Assembly: GCA_029882975.1 (NCBI GenBank)
Contig: JAOUJW010000011.1
Span: 81,333-145,332, forward strand
Source: Gammaproteobacteria bacterium
GTDB taxonomy: Bacteria > Pseudomonadota > Gammaproteobacteria > SZUA-152
Direction: 5' to 3'
DNA: 64,000 bases
The notes under the pieces are model-generated. The model was not told the DNA's origin, made no database searches, and was given only the letters and a program-made list of their open reading frames with translations. Made by a program: the position numbers and the translations under genes. Of this stretch, positions 26,825 through 36,637 are shown piece by piece (position 1 is the first letter of the stretch; every line of letters starts with the position of its first letter).

Positions 26825-27268
26825 TTAAGTCTCCTTGTGTAAATGCCACTCACAAATCCTGCGTACCGAGCGGCGCAGACTGTTATAGTTTTTGGTGCCA
26901 AGAATAGATTGATATTGCCGCTCCATATCGGTGACCACTTGTATGGCAATACTTATCAATTTTTCGCCTTTTTTACTGAAGCGAACGTACTTGGCTCTGG
27001 CATCCGACTCGTCGCCAAGCACTTCCACATAGCCTTTATGCTCCAGCTCCCTAACCATTTTACCAATGGCCTGCTTAGTAATCTGCGCGTCTTTTGCCAA
27101 CCGGGTTAACCGCAAACCCTGAGGGTCTATGTGTCGCAATACGTTGAAATTACCCGTAGTGACGTCATCAAACCCATGGGCCACCAAGACGCCTGCTAAC
27201 TCGTTTTCAAATGCTCGGAACGCGTCCAACAATAGCCGGGCCGTTGCTTGCTCTGAGTCTGTCGTCAT
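26825..27268 (-). CDS. MarR-family transcriptional regulator
   Basis: The 147-residue protein has the MarR winged helix, with LRLTRLAKDAQITKQAIGKM as the recognition region and VRELEHKGYVEVLGDESDAR as the wing. MarR repressors bind palindromes and release them when a small ligand or oxidant is bound. It heads a two-gene operon with the DUF4336 gene. A palindrome overlaps its own promoter, so autoregulation is likely. The ligand is unknown. Confidence 0.88.
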   Translation of the reverse strand: MTTDSEQATARLLLDAFRAFENELAGVLVAHGFDDVTTGNFNVLRHIDPQGLRLTRLAKDAQITKQAIGKMVRELEHKGYVEVLGDESDARAKYVRFSKKGEKLISIAIQVVTDMERQYQSILGTKNYNSLRRSVRRICEWHLHKET

Positions 27269-27274
27269 TCACAT

Positions 27275-27303
27275 ATAGTAAACTTGGTTTACATATTAGT
27301 CAA
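27275..27303 (-). promoter_or_regulatory. Predicted promoter with embedded palindrome for the marR operon
   Basis: On the minus strand TTGACT (27303-27298) and TACTAT (27280-27275) are spaced by 17 bases. The inverted repeat GTAAAC-CAA-GTTTAC (27292-27278) lies between and across the -10 box. The ATG at 27268 is six bases after the -10 box, so the transcript would be leaderless. The palindrome is a probable MarR operator. Confidence 0.6.
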
Positions 27304-27404
27304 CCTAACTTACTATTATTTTGGTGCCGTATCATTCTCGATTCACTTGCATTTTTCTGATTGTAAACCGAGATGAAATCGAATCGGCCCAACCTTGCTA
27401 CAGA

Positions 27405-28142
27405 CTACCCAGCCGTTCTGAGACGGTTGATGGAAGCATGGGTAGGCACGTATACACCCTTGAACAGCAACCAAAGACAAAAAGATACTTCCGCGATCAA
27501 TGCCGGTAACATGATGATGGGATAGTCTGACGTTGCGTAACCAGCCACCAAAAACTTGGCGAAACTGTCCACTAAATAGCTAAGTGCGGCAAAGCTCATT
27601 AGCATCGCCAATGTTTTTGGAAACAACCGGGAATGGAACAACAAATACCCCAATACCAAACAATGTACTGCAAAAAACACCAAACCGATGGAATAGCCCA
27701 CACTATGCGCCTGCAAAACCAAACCCAGCAACCCCTGTATTTGTGCCGTGTTAAAAACCGTTGTCACTACAGAGTCATTTATCAACAACAAAGCAAGGAA
27801 ATGATTTAGTAAATTTAATGCTAATATGCAGTCCATGGCCAGCCGAGTACATACCGCAGCCAAGGCCAGAGTTCGGCTCACCGGCTTAAGCAGTTGGTAC
27901 AACACCAAAGCCAGGGCCAAATCGCACAACAGCATGAACAAATCGCTCACGAAACCCAAACGGAACAAAAACTCATTTGCCATGAGATTGGATACGGTTG
28001 CCTGCATGTCGTCCGCCACAACCAAACCGGATCGAACATAAAGCTCGGCAAACAAACCACTGGCAATAATACATAAATAAAGTACACCCCCAATTCCGGC
28101 CAACCTTGAGAAATCCGCTCCCGACTTAACCTGTGTTGACAT
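27405..28142 (-). CDS. DUF4386 membrane protein
   Basis: The 245-residue protein has about six hydrophobic helices. The start LAGIGGVLYLCIIASGLFAE and the segment RSGLVVADDMQATVSNLMAN are characteristic of DUF4386, a family of unknown role. I chose the ATG at 28142, which has GGAGG six bases upstream. A longer frame adds 29 residues of low quality. It is divergent from an AraC-type regulator that probably controls it. Confidence 0.85.
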   Translation of the reverse strand: MSTQVKSGADFSRLAGIGGVLYLCIIASGLFAELYVRSGLVVADDMQATVSNLMANEFLFRLGFVSDLFMLLCDLALALVLYQLLKPVSRTLALAAVCTRLAMDCILALNLLNHFLALLLINDSVVTTVFNTAQIQGLLGLVLQAHSVGYSIGLVFFAVHCLVLGYLLFHSRLFPKTLAMLMSFAALSYLVDSFAKFLVAGYATSDYPIIMLPALIAEVSFCLWLLFKGVYVPTHASINRLRTAG

Positions 28143-28266
28143 GACACGCCTCCAATGGAAAGTTAAACTTACGATGTTTCCCAGATGGTAGGACGTTCTA
28201 TCAACAAATTTTTGATTATTTGTGCTCAATTTTACGAGCCCGGATCATTCTGAACAAATCCACAAT

Positions 28267-29157
28267 ATGCGAATAAATCATAGACATATCAGTAATCTTA
28301 TAGACAGGATTGAGAACAACCTGGCTGAAGAGATCAATGTTTTGAATTTGGCCGATAGCTTCAATATGTCCCCGTGGCATTTTCAACGCACCTTTAAAAG
28401 CTTGATTGGCGACACAGTGGGGGGGTACATACGTGGTCGTCGACTAACCCGCGCGGCACAGCTATTACTGAACACCGACCGTAGTATTATTGAAGTTGCT
28501 TTTAGGGTTGGTTTCGCTTCCCATGAGGCATTTACCCGCTCATTCAAAACCTATTTTTCACAGTCTCCCAAGAATTTTCGCAAAGACCGACCTAATATAT
28601 ATCTCAAAGAAAAACCCCGACTCTCCCCCGAATTGTTTGAACACCTGGCGGAAGGTATGGATCAATCACCCATCATTGCAGAACTACCACCTCGATATTT
28701 GCTGGGTTTTAAAGCAGATATACCCTCACCCTTCGTCTCCAATGAAGACTACTGCGACATCCTCTATGAACCTTGGACAACGTTACTGAGACGACAAAAC
28801 GAACTACAGCACCGAATTGAGGGTGAATACTATGGCCTCATGGATAGCCCATCCGGAAACTTTACGGAAGAAACCGTCAACTATATCGCCGCTGCGGCGA
28901 TCCACTCACCCGAACCCGTTCCACAAGGCATGGTCTTGTATTCATTCCCCAAACAAACGGTCGCCATGTTTGATGTATTTGCCGGAACCGAAAACAACTT
29001 GTCAAAAACCATCGATTTTATCTATGGTTACTGGCTGCCTAACTCCGCTTATACCAGGGATCAGGGAAACGATTATGAGTGGTTCCAACAGGTAAAAAAC
29101 TTCGAAGACCCCAATCTACAATCTAAATATGTATTACCGATTCTCAACTCTAAGTAA
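28267..29157 (+). CDS. AraC-family regulator with GyrI-like effector domain
   Basis: The protein has an N-terminal AraC/XylS double helix-turn-helix at about residues 5-105 (NLADSFNMSPWHFQRTFKSL; VAFRVGFASHEAFTRSFK). A C-terminal GyrI-like (SOUL/BcrR fold) domain follows that binds hydrophobic ligands in relatives such as Rob and BmrR. I used the ATG at 28267. An upstream GTG at 28222 would add 15 residues, and neither has a good ribosome site. It is divergent from the DUF4386 gene and is probably its activator. Confidence 0.85.
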   Translation: MRINHRHISNLIDRIENNLAEEINVLNLADSFNMSPWHFQRTFKSLIGDTVGGYIRGRRLTRAAQLLLNTDRSIIEVAFRVGFASHEAFTRSFKTYFSQSPKNFRKDRPNIYLKEKPRLSPELFEHLAEGMDQSPIIAELPPRYLLGFKADIPSPFVSNEDYCDILYEPWTTLLRRQNELQHRIEGEYYGLMDSPSGNFTEETVNYIAAAAIHSPEPVPQGMVLYSFPKQTVAMFDVFAGTENNLSKTIDFIYGYWLPNSAYTRDQGNDYEWFQQVKNFEDPNLQSKYVLPILNSK

Positions 29158-29296
29158 AGCTGATTGAAAGCGGCACAATAACGAATACTGAAAAACCAAA
29201 AAAGAACTGGGTTTTGAAAACCCCTATAACCACACTACGATTACGTCAATTCTGCAAGACGAACAAATACAAGGTGGAATTAGTCAGGCATCCTGC

Positions 29297-29302
29297 TATA
29301 AT
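29297..29302 (+). promoter_or_regulatory. Extended -10 promoter of the tRNA-Arg gene
   Basis: TGCTATAAT is an extended -10 element with a perfect TATAAT. The -35 region is weak, as expected for this type. The following CCTCCGGCGG is a GC-rich discriminator of the kind seen in stringently controlled stable-RNA promoters. Predicted transcription begins about 50 bases before the tRNA. Confidence 0.6.
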
Positions 29303-29361
29303 CCTCCGGCGGAAACTGCTAGACTAAACGTTTAAGCAGTTGATTTAACTAAAATATCAAA

Positions 29362-29438
29362 GCGCCCGTAGCTCAGCTGGATAGAGTAACTGGCTTCGAA
29401 CCAGTTGGTCGGGAGTTCGAATCTCTCCGGGCGCGCCA
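29362..29438 (+). tRNA. tRNA-Arg (anticodon UCG)
   Basis: The 77-base gene folds into a complete cloverleaf. The acceptor stem is GCGCCCG/CGGGCGC and the D arm is GCTCAGCTGGATAGAGT. The anticodon arm ACTGG/CCAGT has loop CTTCGAA, giving anticodon TCG, which reads CGA codons. The T arm has GTTCGAATC, and the 3' CCA is encoded. It is preceded by an extended -10 promoter and followed directly by a terminator hairpin. Confidence 0.95.
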
Positions 29439-29483
29439 TAAATAGAAAAGGGGTCCTGCTTTTTAGGACCCCTTTTCTATTTA
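29439..29483 (+). terminator. tRNA-Arg terminator, copy 1
   Basis: TAAATAGAAAAGGGGTCCT pairs perfectly over 19 bp with AGGACCCCTTTTCTATTTA around the loop GCTTTTT. It begins directly after the tRNA CCA. The A/T-rich base of the stem supplies a T-rich 3' arm, so it can act as a terminator on either strand. Confidence 0.85.
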
Positions 29484-29614
29484 TCGTGGTTGGGGTTTGA
29501 TGCAGAACTCCTTAGTTCGACAAAATTGTCTGGAACAATTTTGAACGCCGCAAAGCGGCGGCCCCGAAGGGGTGAGGCGCATGGATGCGCCGAATAATCT
29601 CTCCGGGCGCGCCA

Positions 29615-29659
29615 TAAATAGAAAAGGGGTCCTGCTTTTTAGGACCCCTTTTCTATTTA
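29615..29659 (+). terminator. Repeat-unit terminator, copy 2
   Basis: This is an exact copy of the first terminator, 176 bases downstream. It follows the second 19-base tRNA 3'-end fragment. Confidence 0.8.
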
Positions 29660-29790
29660 TCGTGGTTGGGGTTTGATGCAGAACTCCTTAGTTCGACAAA
29701 ATTGTCTGGAACAATTTTGAACGCCGCAAAGCGGCGGCCCCGAAGGGGTGAGGCGCATGGATGCGCCGAATAATCTCTCCGGGCGCGCCA

Positions 29791-29833
29791 TAAATAAAAA
29801 AGGGTCCTGCTTTTTAGGACCCTTTTTTATTTA
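29791..29833 (+). terminator. Repeat-unit terminator, copy 3 (changed on both arms)
   Basis: TAAATAAAAAAGGGTCCT pairs perfectly over 18 bp with AGGACCCTTTTTTATTTA. Compared with copies 1 and 2, a G-to-A change and a one-base deletion are each matched on the opposite arm. Confidence 0.8.
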
Positions 29834-29840
29834 TCGTGGC

Positions 29841-30050
29841 TGGAGTTTGCCCCACGCAAAATCGTGTTTTATATGCCGCACCTTCAGGACTCTTTGTTTT
29901 TATCCGCATACCGGCGGCTAAAGCCGGAGGCTTTAGCCTTCGATCAAATGCAGAATAGAACTCAGCCCTGAAAGGCCTGTGTAAACAAAACGATTTCCTT
30001 AAAGGATGGCACCTATTTTTTAATGGACAGTAAATAACGATAAATAAAAA
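29841..30050. other. Intergenic stretch with an inverted repeat
   Basis: No gene was seen between the tRNA repeats and ligA. A perfect inverted repeat GGCTAAAGCC-GGA-GGCTTTAGCC lies at 29916-29938 and may be a dispersed palindromic element or a terminator for ligA. The flanking sequence is AT-rich. Confidence 0.5.
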
Positions 30051-32120
<2,070 letters not shown>

Positions 32121-32182
32121 TTATTATTGACTGATTTTTGTCCAATTTGTGCAAAGCACGATCAGCAAGACAGCCGCTGCAT

Positions 32183-32707
32183 CTAACATCCCAGTTTATC
32201 GGCAATTTCCTCTAAAAATCCAAACTGGGTCATATCCTGGATACGTTGGGGATACAGAATTCCGTCCAGATGATCGCACTCGTGTTGCACCAGGCGAGCA
32301 TGAAACCCTTCCACTTCCCTTTCGATTTTATTGCCTTGCAGGTCATAGCCCCAATAACGAATCTGTTGATAGCGAGGAACTTCACCGCGCAAGCCCGGCA
32401 CACTGAGACACCCTTCCCAACCCAGTTGAATTGCTTCGCTCATGGGTTCGATCACGGGGTTGATTAACACAGTTTCCGGTACGGGGTCCCGGTCCGGGTA
32501 GCGCTTATTTTGTGCAAAACCAAATAACACCACCCGCAGTAATACCCCGATTTGTGGTGCGGCGATACCGGCCCCCTCCTCCGCTTTCATGGTATCGTAT
32601 AGGTCATCGACCAGGCTGTGCAGCTCCGGACCGCCAAATTCGCGCACTTCTGCCGATTTTTCCAGCAATAGAGCGCTACCCATTCTCAAAACTCGTCTAA
32701 CCGCCAT
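32183..32707 (-). CDS. def: Peptide deformylase
   Basis: The 174-residue enzyme removes the formyl group from new proteins. The three conserved motifs are [18 protein letters not shown] with the metal-ligand Cys, and QHECDHLDG with two metal-ligand His and the catalytic Glu. The gene is not next to fmt as in many bacteria, and in that case it is often one of two def copies. Another copy elsewhere in the genome is possible. It is divergent from csiV, with an AT-rich promoter region of about 65 bases. Confidence 0.95.
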   Translation of the reverse strand: MAVRRVLRMGSALLLEKSAEVREFGGPELHSLVDDLYDTMKAEEGAGIAAPQIGVLLRVVLFGFAQNKRYPDRDPVPETVLINPVIEPMSEAIQLGWEGCLSVPGLRGEVPRYQQIRYWGYDLQGNKIEREVEGFHARLVQHECDHLDGILYPQRIQDMTQFGFLEEIADKLGC

Positions 32708-32772
32708 GCTTTGGTTCTCAGATTGCTAATTGCCCTATATACTATAAAGATCTAAAAATTAAGTGAACGTTC

Positions 32773-33771
32773 ATGAAGCCATATTGTAAACTGAAAGCAG
32801 CAACTCTGATCATTTTAGCCGTCATTTTTGTGTGCAGCAGTCTTAATGCCCAGGCGGCGCGCCGATCCCAATCCAAAAAAGCCGATGAAGGCCCGCCCTG
32901 GTATCAGGTGGAAGTGGTGGTATTCGCCAATAAGCAACAACTGGGGTTGGGCACCGAAACTTGGCCGGCGGACTATCCCGCAACCAAATTCAAAAATGTC
33001 ATCGACTTGGCATTTTATAATGACGTTCCCTACACCACGACAAAACCGCCGGAACTGCAGCCAAAACCCAAGAAAAAGTCACATCGAGACCGCAAAAATG
33101 AGGTTGAAGAGTACTTAGGCCCGGAACAGGCAAGCACCGTCATCTACAATAAAGGGGCTTTTGTCATGTTGGGTCGGGATCAATACCAACTTGGCGGAAT
33201 TGCACAAAATATACACAACTCCAGCGACTACCAATTGTTGCTGCATATTGCATGGCGTCAACCGACACATGGTAAAAAGGACTCCGTTCCCGTCTTTGTG
33301 TTTGATGGCATGCAAAGCCCGGATCGTTTGGTGGGTGGCAACACCGACAACCCCAACATGGCCTTGGAAATGCTACCCGTCGGACCCAATTACCACCGAC
33401 TCTCCGGTACGTTTCGCCTCTCTGTCGCTCGCTATTTGCACCTGGAAGCCAACTTACACTACAAGCAGCCCATGCTTCAGGAAGAAATGGTGTACGGTGA
33501 ATCGGGTGACAGTAACTTTGGGTCCTTCTTTGGCATGCAGAGCTCTACACCCAACGTCATTGAACGGGAAGTCCTCAAAGACTTTAATCTGTTCGAATCC
33601 CGGCGTATGCGCAGTAAAGAAATTCATTATTACGATCACCCCATGCTGAGTGTGGTCGCAAAAGTAATACCCTATGAGTTTCCGGAAGAACCCGAATTTG
33701 TCGCGCCTAAAGCACCTTCGCAAAAAGCACCTTCACAAAAAGCACCTTCGCAAAGACCCCGACGCCAATAG
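32773..33771 (+). CDS. CsiV family protein
   Basis: The 332-residue protein has a signal peptide ending near residue 29 (SSLNAQAA). It then has WYQVEVVVFANKQQLGLGTETWP, the typical start of the CsiV family, followed by LLLHIAWRQPTHGKK and LRLSVARYLHLEANLHY-like segments. CsiV is a periplasmic protein named for its effect on cell shape in Vibrio, where it is needed with D-amino acid exposure. Three copies of a 15-base repeat encode the C-terminal APSQK units. A hydrolase gene follows after three bases. Confidence 0.85.
   Translation: MKPYCKLKAATLIILAVIFVCSSLNAQAARRSQSKKADEGPPWYQVEVVVFANKQQLGLGTETWPADYPATKFKNVIDLAFYNDVPYTTTKPPELQPKPKKKSHRDRKNEVEEYLGPEQASTVIYNKGAFVMLGRDQYQLGGIAQNIHNSSDYQLLLHIAWRQPTHGKKDSVPVFVFDGMQSPDRLVGGNTDNPNMALEMLPVGPNYHRLSGTFRLSVARYLHLEANLHYKQPMLQEEMVYGESGDSNFGSFFGMQSSTPNVIEREVLKDFNLFESRRMRSKEIHYYDHPMLSVVAKVIPYEFPEEPEFVAPKAPSQKAPSQKAPSQRPRRQ
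33712..33756 (+). repeat. 15-bp coding repeat in the CsiV C-terminus
   Basis: Three copies of GCACCTTCGCAAAAA, with one or two changes in the second and third, encode APSQK-type units just before the stop. The unit length keeps the reading frame. Confidence 0.9.
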
Positions 33772-33774
33772 AAC

Positions 33775-34578
33775 ATGGCCTTTCTGGCGGGGGAAGCAGA
33801 GAATCCCGGACTTTACTATGAAGTTCACGGGGGCGGCCCGGACCTGATCCTGATTCATGGACTGGGATCCAGCCTACAGGATTGGGAATACCAAATTCCA
33901 GTCTTTGCGAAGTACTTTCGGGTTCATGCCCTGGATCTACGCGGCTTTGGCCGCTCTGACAAACCGGATGGCCCCTACAGTATTCCCGTTTTGGCGCAAG
34001 ATATTTTGCGCTTTATGGATCAGTTGCACTTACAACAGGCTCACATTGTCGGTATATCCATGGGGGGCTGGATTGGGCTGCAGTTAGCGGTAAGCCATCC
34101 GCAGCGTATCGCCAGTCTCACCGCCGTAAACTGCGGCGCCGATGTCATTCCCAAATCCCTAAAACAATGGTTTGAACTGCTGCTGCGCTTGGTCTTATTT
34201 CGGTTTCTGAGTATGGAGCGCATTGGCGACATTCTGTCACGACGCTTATTCCCCGGTCCAGATCAAGTCAAATTAAGAGAAACCTTGGCCGCTCGCTGGG
34301 CCGAAAATCATAAGGCAATTTACTTAAAAACCTTTCAGGGATTAGTAGGCTGGAGTGTGGCAGGTCAACTCGGACAAATTCAATGCCCCACCCACATCAT
34401 CACGGCTGAACATGACTACACAGACCTGGCGAGCAAACAGAACATGGTAAATCTCATTCCCAATGCAACATTAACCATAATTGAGAACACGCGCCACGCC
34501 CTGCCCCTGGAACAGCCTGAACAATTTAATCAGGCGTCCCTGGGGTTTTTGCGGGAGATAGAGCCCTCAGCGAATTAA
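33775..34578 (+). CDS. Alpha/beta-fold hydrolase
   Basis: The 267-residue protein shows the usual alpha/beta hydrolase pattern. The oxyanion segment is LIHGLGSSLQDWEYQ, the nucleophile elbow is VGISMGGW with Ser95, the acid is in ITAEHDYTD and the His is in NTRHALPLEQP. The substrate is not evident from sequence. It starts 3 bases after csiV, so the two are cotranscribed. Its last six codons and stop (EPSAN-stop) are the first unit of an 18-bp tandem array. Confidence 0.87.
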   Translation: MAFLAGEAENPGLYYEVHGGGPDLILIHGLGSSLQDWEYQIPVFAKYFRVHALDLRGFGRSDKPDGPYSIPVLAQDILRFMDQLHLQQAHIVGISMGGWIGLQLAVSHPQRIASLTAVNCGADVIPKSLKQWFELLLRLVLFRFLSMERIGDILSRRLFPGPDQVKLRETLAARWAENHKAIYLKTFQGLVGWSVAGQLGQIQCPTHIITAEHDYTDLASKQNMVNLIPNATLTIIENTRHALPLEQPEQFNQASLGFLREIEPSAN

Positions 34579-34680
34579 GAGCCCTCAGCGAATTAAGAGC
34601 CCTCAGCGAATCAAGAGCCCTCAGCGAATCAAGAGCCCTTAGCGAATTAAGAGCCCTTAGCGAATTAAGAGCCCTTAGCG
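34561..34680 (+). repeat. 18-bp in-frame tandem repeat of the hydrolase 3' end including the stop codon
   Basis: The unit GAGCCCTCAGCGAATTAA encodes EPSAN and TAA. The gene ends in the first copy (34561-34578). Five more full copies and one partial copy follow to about 34680. Copies 3 and 4 carry CAA instead of TAA, and copies 5 and 6 have TTA in place of TCA. All copies keep the same frame. Confidence 0.95.
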
Positions 34681-34693
34681 CGTCCAGCAATAC

Positions 34694-35077
34694 TTACTTC
34701 AGTAATTTAGCAAGCTGTTCTTTATCAGCACCACTGGGACGATGATCCAAGTTGATTATTATTTGCGCTAGGGTCTTTTCCGAATCCGCAGCTTTGCCAT
34801 TAATAATCGCCTCTAATTTGGGCTTGTCCGCGCCATCTGCCTGATGATTCAAGTTAAGCATGGCCGTGGCAAGAACACGCTCATTATTGGATGCAGTGGA
34901 ACTACTGATAATGTCTTGCAAGGTTTTCTTTCCGTCGGGGCTGGGAAAATGCTTCAGCCGTTGCATAATTTCAGCCATTTTCATTATCGCATCACTGTTT
35001 CCGGCGAATACCGGCGCACTAAGGCTCATGCTGCCCATGATGATTCCTGTTAACATGACGGTCAGTTTCATATTCAT
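34694..35077 (-). CDS. Small exported helical protein of unknown function
   Basis: The 127-residue protein has a signal peptide (MKLTVMLTGIIMGSMSLSA, cleavage near VFA-G). The mature protein has three similar helical segments, each with a small-residue turn: LKHFPSPDGKKTLQDI, LNHQADGADKPKLEAI and LDHRPSGADKEQLAKL. This points to an internal repeat of about 40 residues. I chose the ATG at 35077, which has GAGGAGGGA upstream. A longer frame adds 11 residues. The family is not recognised. Confidence 0.68.
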   Translation of the reverse strand: MNMKLTVMLTGIIMGSMSLSAPVFAGNSDAIMKMAEIMQRLKHFPSPDGKKTLQDIISSSTASNNERVLATAMLNLNHQADGADKPKLEAIINGKAADSEKTLAQIIINLDHRPSGADKEQLAKLLK

Positions 35078-35228
35078 AAAATCCCTCCTCTTCAATTGAT
35101 CATTTTTCAAGCTAGGCTATTCCCGCCTCTCTTCAACAGTATAGAAGCCGAAAAATACTTGACAAGGTTTATCGGATACAAAAATCCGTATTTGCGTTTG
35201 TAGGGTTTTTGGTGAATAGTTTTATGGA

Positions 35229-35831
35229 ATGAAACGAATAAACTCCACCGTAACTTCCGCTGGAACAGCACTCGTGTTGTTGCTTTCTGTGTTGTTGCTT
35301 TCTGTGTGGACGCTCACCCTTATTGCAGCCACAGCAGCGGAAGTGAAAACCTACCAAGCACGTTATGCCCAGCCCTGCGGGCGCTCTGTGTTGGAACTAC
35401 GCATAGGGGGAAAAATGATGGAAGTGACCCCCGTCGGCAAAAACCCCGTTTTGGAGCTGAAACAGTATGTGCTGAGCAACACCCAGCTGCGGGTTAGGGG
35501 CTATTTCAATGAGAACCGATCCAGCCAAATTCAGACAAGGGACTGCAGCCCTGCGCCTGAATTCACCATCATTGATTATCAGGCTGATGGCAACGTTTCC
35601 AGATGCACAACAACCGAACAATGGTTGCTTATGGAATCAGTACTGAGTTTCGCTAAGGACCTGCCGGACAACCAATTCAGTGAGTCAGATTTCCTCCACA
35701 CCAAGGAGTCCGGTAAGGTCAAAACATTTCCCTTACAACAATGTCATGCTGTATCGGCACCCGGCACTTGTAAAAACAATGAATGGCCGGCCAATAGTTG
35801 CGATTTAACCGAGTTTTGGTGTTGCTCATAG
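35229..35831 (+). CDS. Exported protein of unknown function with a duplicated signal-peptide segment
   Basis: The 200-residue protein has a signal peptide whose hydrophobic core contains VLLLSVLLLSVW, encoded by two exact copies of a 15-base sequence (35274-35303). The mature part contains several cysteines (QPCGRS, RDCSP, CTTTEQ, QQCHAV, GTCKNN, CDLTEFWCC), which suggests disulfides in the periplasm. No family is recognised. It is followed after 27 bases by a di-haem cytochrome, and the two may be cotranscribed. Confidence 0.65.
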   Translation: MKRINSTVTSAGTALVLLLSVLLLSVWTLTLIAATAAEVKTYQARYAQPCGRSVLELRIGGKMMEVTPVGKNPVLELKQYVLSNTQLRVRGYFNENRSSQIQTRDCSPAPEFTIIDYQADGNVSRCTTTEQWLLMESVLSFAKDLPDNQFSESDFLHTKESGKVKTFPLQQCHAVSAPGTCKNNEWPANSCDLTEFWCCS

Positions 35832-35858
35832 AAAATTCAACAAAAAGAGAATACAACG

Positions 35859-36557
35859 ATGAAAAAAGCAGAAATAAAAATATTTGCTATGGTAGGGATA
35901 GGCTTTGCGTTGGTCGTACTATTCACGGTTTATTTGGAACAGCAAATCGCCGACAAACAACAACAGCGCCACGCTGCCAAACCGGAGCACGGCGCAGTTC
36001 CAGACGGCCCGGCGGTTTGGGTTATTCCCAAAGGGATCATACCCGCTTCTTTACCCGAACCGGAAAGCCGCGGCGCAACGGTGCTGTTGTTGTATTGTGC
36101 TCAGTGCCACGACTTGCCCACACCGGCCATGCATAACCCGGAAGAATGGACGCAAGTACTTCAACGTATGGAGAAGCGAATACAGGTACAACGTGGCGGC
36201 ATGTTGGCGCGCATCCTCATGCCGCCGGAAAACGACTGGAAAGTCTTGCTCTCATACCTGCAACGCTTCGCTCAAAAACCATTGGAAGGTAACAAGCTCG
36301 CCGCCCTGCAACAACAAACCGACTGGAACTCGGCCGAAAGTCAAAGTTTTCAAGCGACCTGTTCCGTGTGTCACGCCATGCCTGACCCGGAACAACATAC
36401 GGCACGGGAATGGCCCCGAGTGGTACTGCGCATGAAAAACAATTTGCGCAGTGCCAGGCAGAAAACTCCGGACGACACTACCACTGAGCGAATCATTGCC
36501 TATTTACAACGCCATGCTAAACCTGCTGAACCGGTGACGCCAAGCAAAGGCTCCTGA
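35859..36557 (+). CDS. Membrane-anchored di-haem c-type cytochrome
   Basis: The 232-residue protein has an N-terminal membrane anchor (IFAMVGIGFALVVLFTVYLE). It has two haem c sites, CAQCH at C80-H84 and CSVCH at C168-H172. Each haem is followed by a similar stretch: CHDLPTPAMHNPEEWTQVLQRM and CHAMPDPEQHTAREWPRVVLRM. The domain is therefore an internal duplication, and the H/M residues that follow could supply axial ligands. It probably transfers electrons in the periplasm. It lies upstream of a transporter gene, with about 80 bases between. Confidence 0.85.
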   Translation: MKKAEIKIFAMVGIGFALVVLFTVYLEQQIADKQQQRHAAKPEHGAVPDGPAVWVIPKGIIPASLPEPESRGATVLLLYCAQCHDLPTPAMHNPEEWTQVLQRMEKRIQVQRGGMLARILMPPENDWKVLLSYLQRFAQKPLEGNKLAALQQQTDWNSAESQSFQATCSVCHAMPDPEQHTAREWPRVVLRMKNNLRSARQKTPDDTTTERIIAYLQRHAKPAEPVTPSKGS

Positions 36558-36637
36558 TCGACTCGCGGTACAAGTTAAGGGTATAGTACGGCACTGGAAC
36601 GAAACCTCACTTATTCCAAGAACGGACATCGATAACA

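Larger units (their letters stand above)
29420..29840 (+). repeat. 176-bp tandem repeat containing the tRNA-Arg 3' end (about 2.4 copies)
   Basis: The unit begins with the last 19 bases of the tRNA (AATCTCTCCGGGCGCGCCA). Then come a terminator hairpin of 45 bases and a 112-base spacer. Copies begin at 29420, 29596 and 29772, a strict 176-base period. Copies 1 and 2 are identical by eye, and copy 3 stops matching at about 29840. Each full spacer contains several hairpins: CAAAATTGT/ACAATTTTG, GCCGC/GCGGC, CCCC/GGGG and GGCGCAT/ATGCGCC. The layout matches the rtT repeats of E. coli tyrT. Confidence 0.95.

Noticed and set aside
29420..29840. Integration (att) site left by a mobile element at tRNA-Arg
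   Set aside because: Repeated tRNA 3' ends often mark integration, but here the units are short, tandem and include the terminator, with no integrase or cargo. A duplication of the rtT kind fits better.
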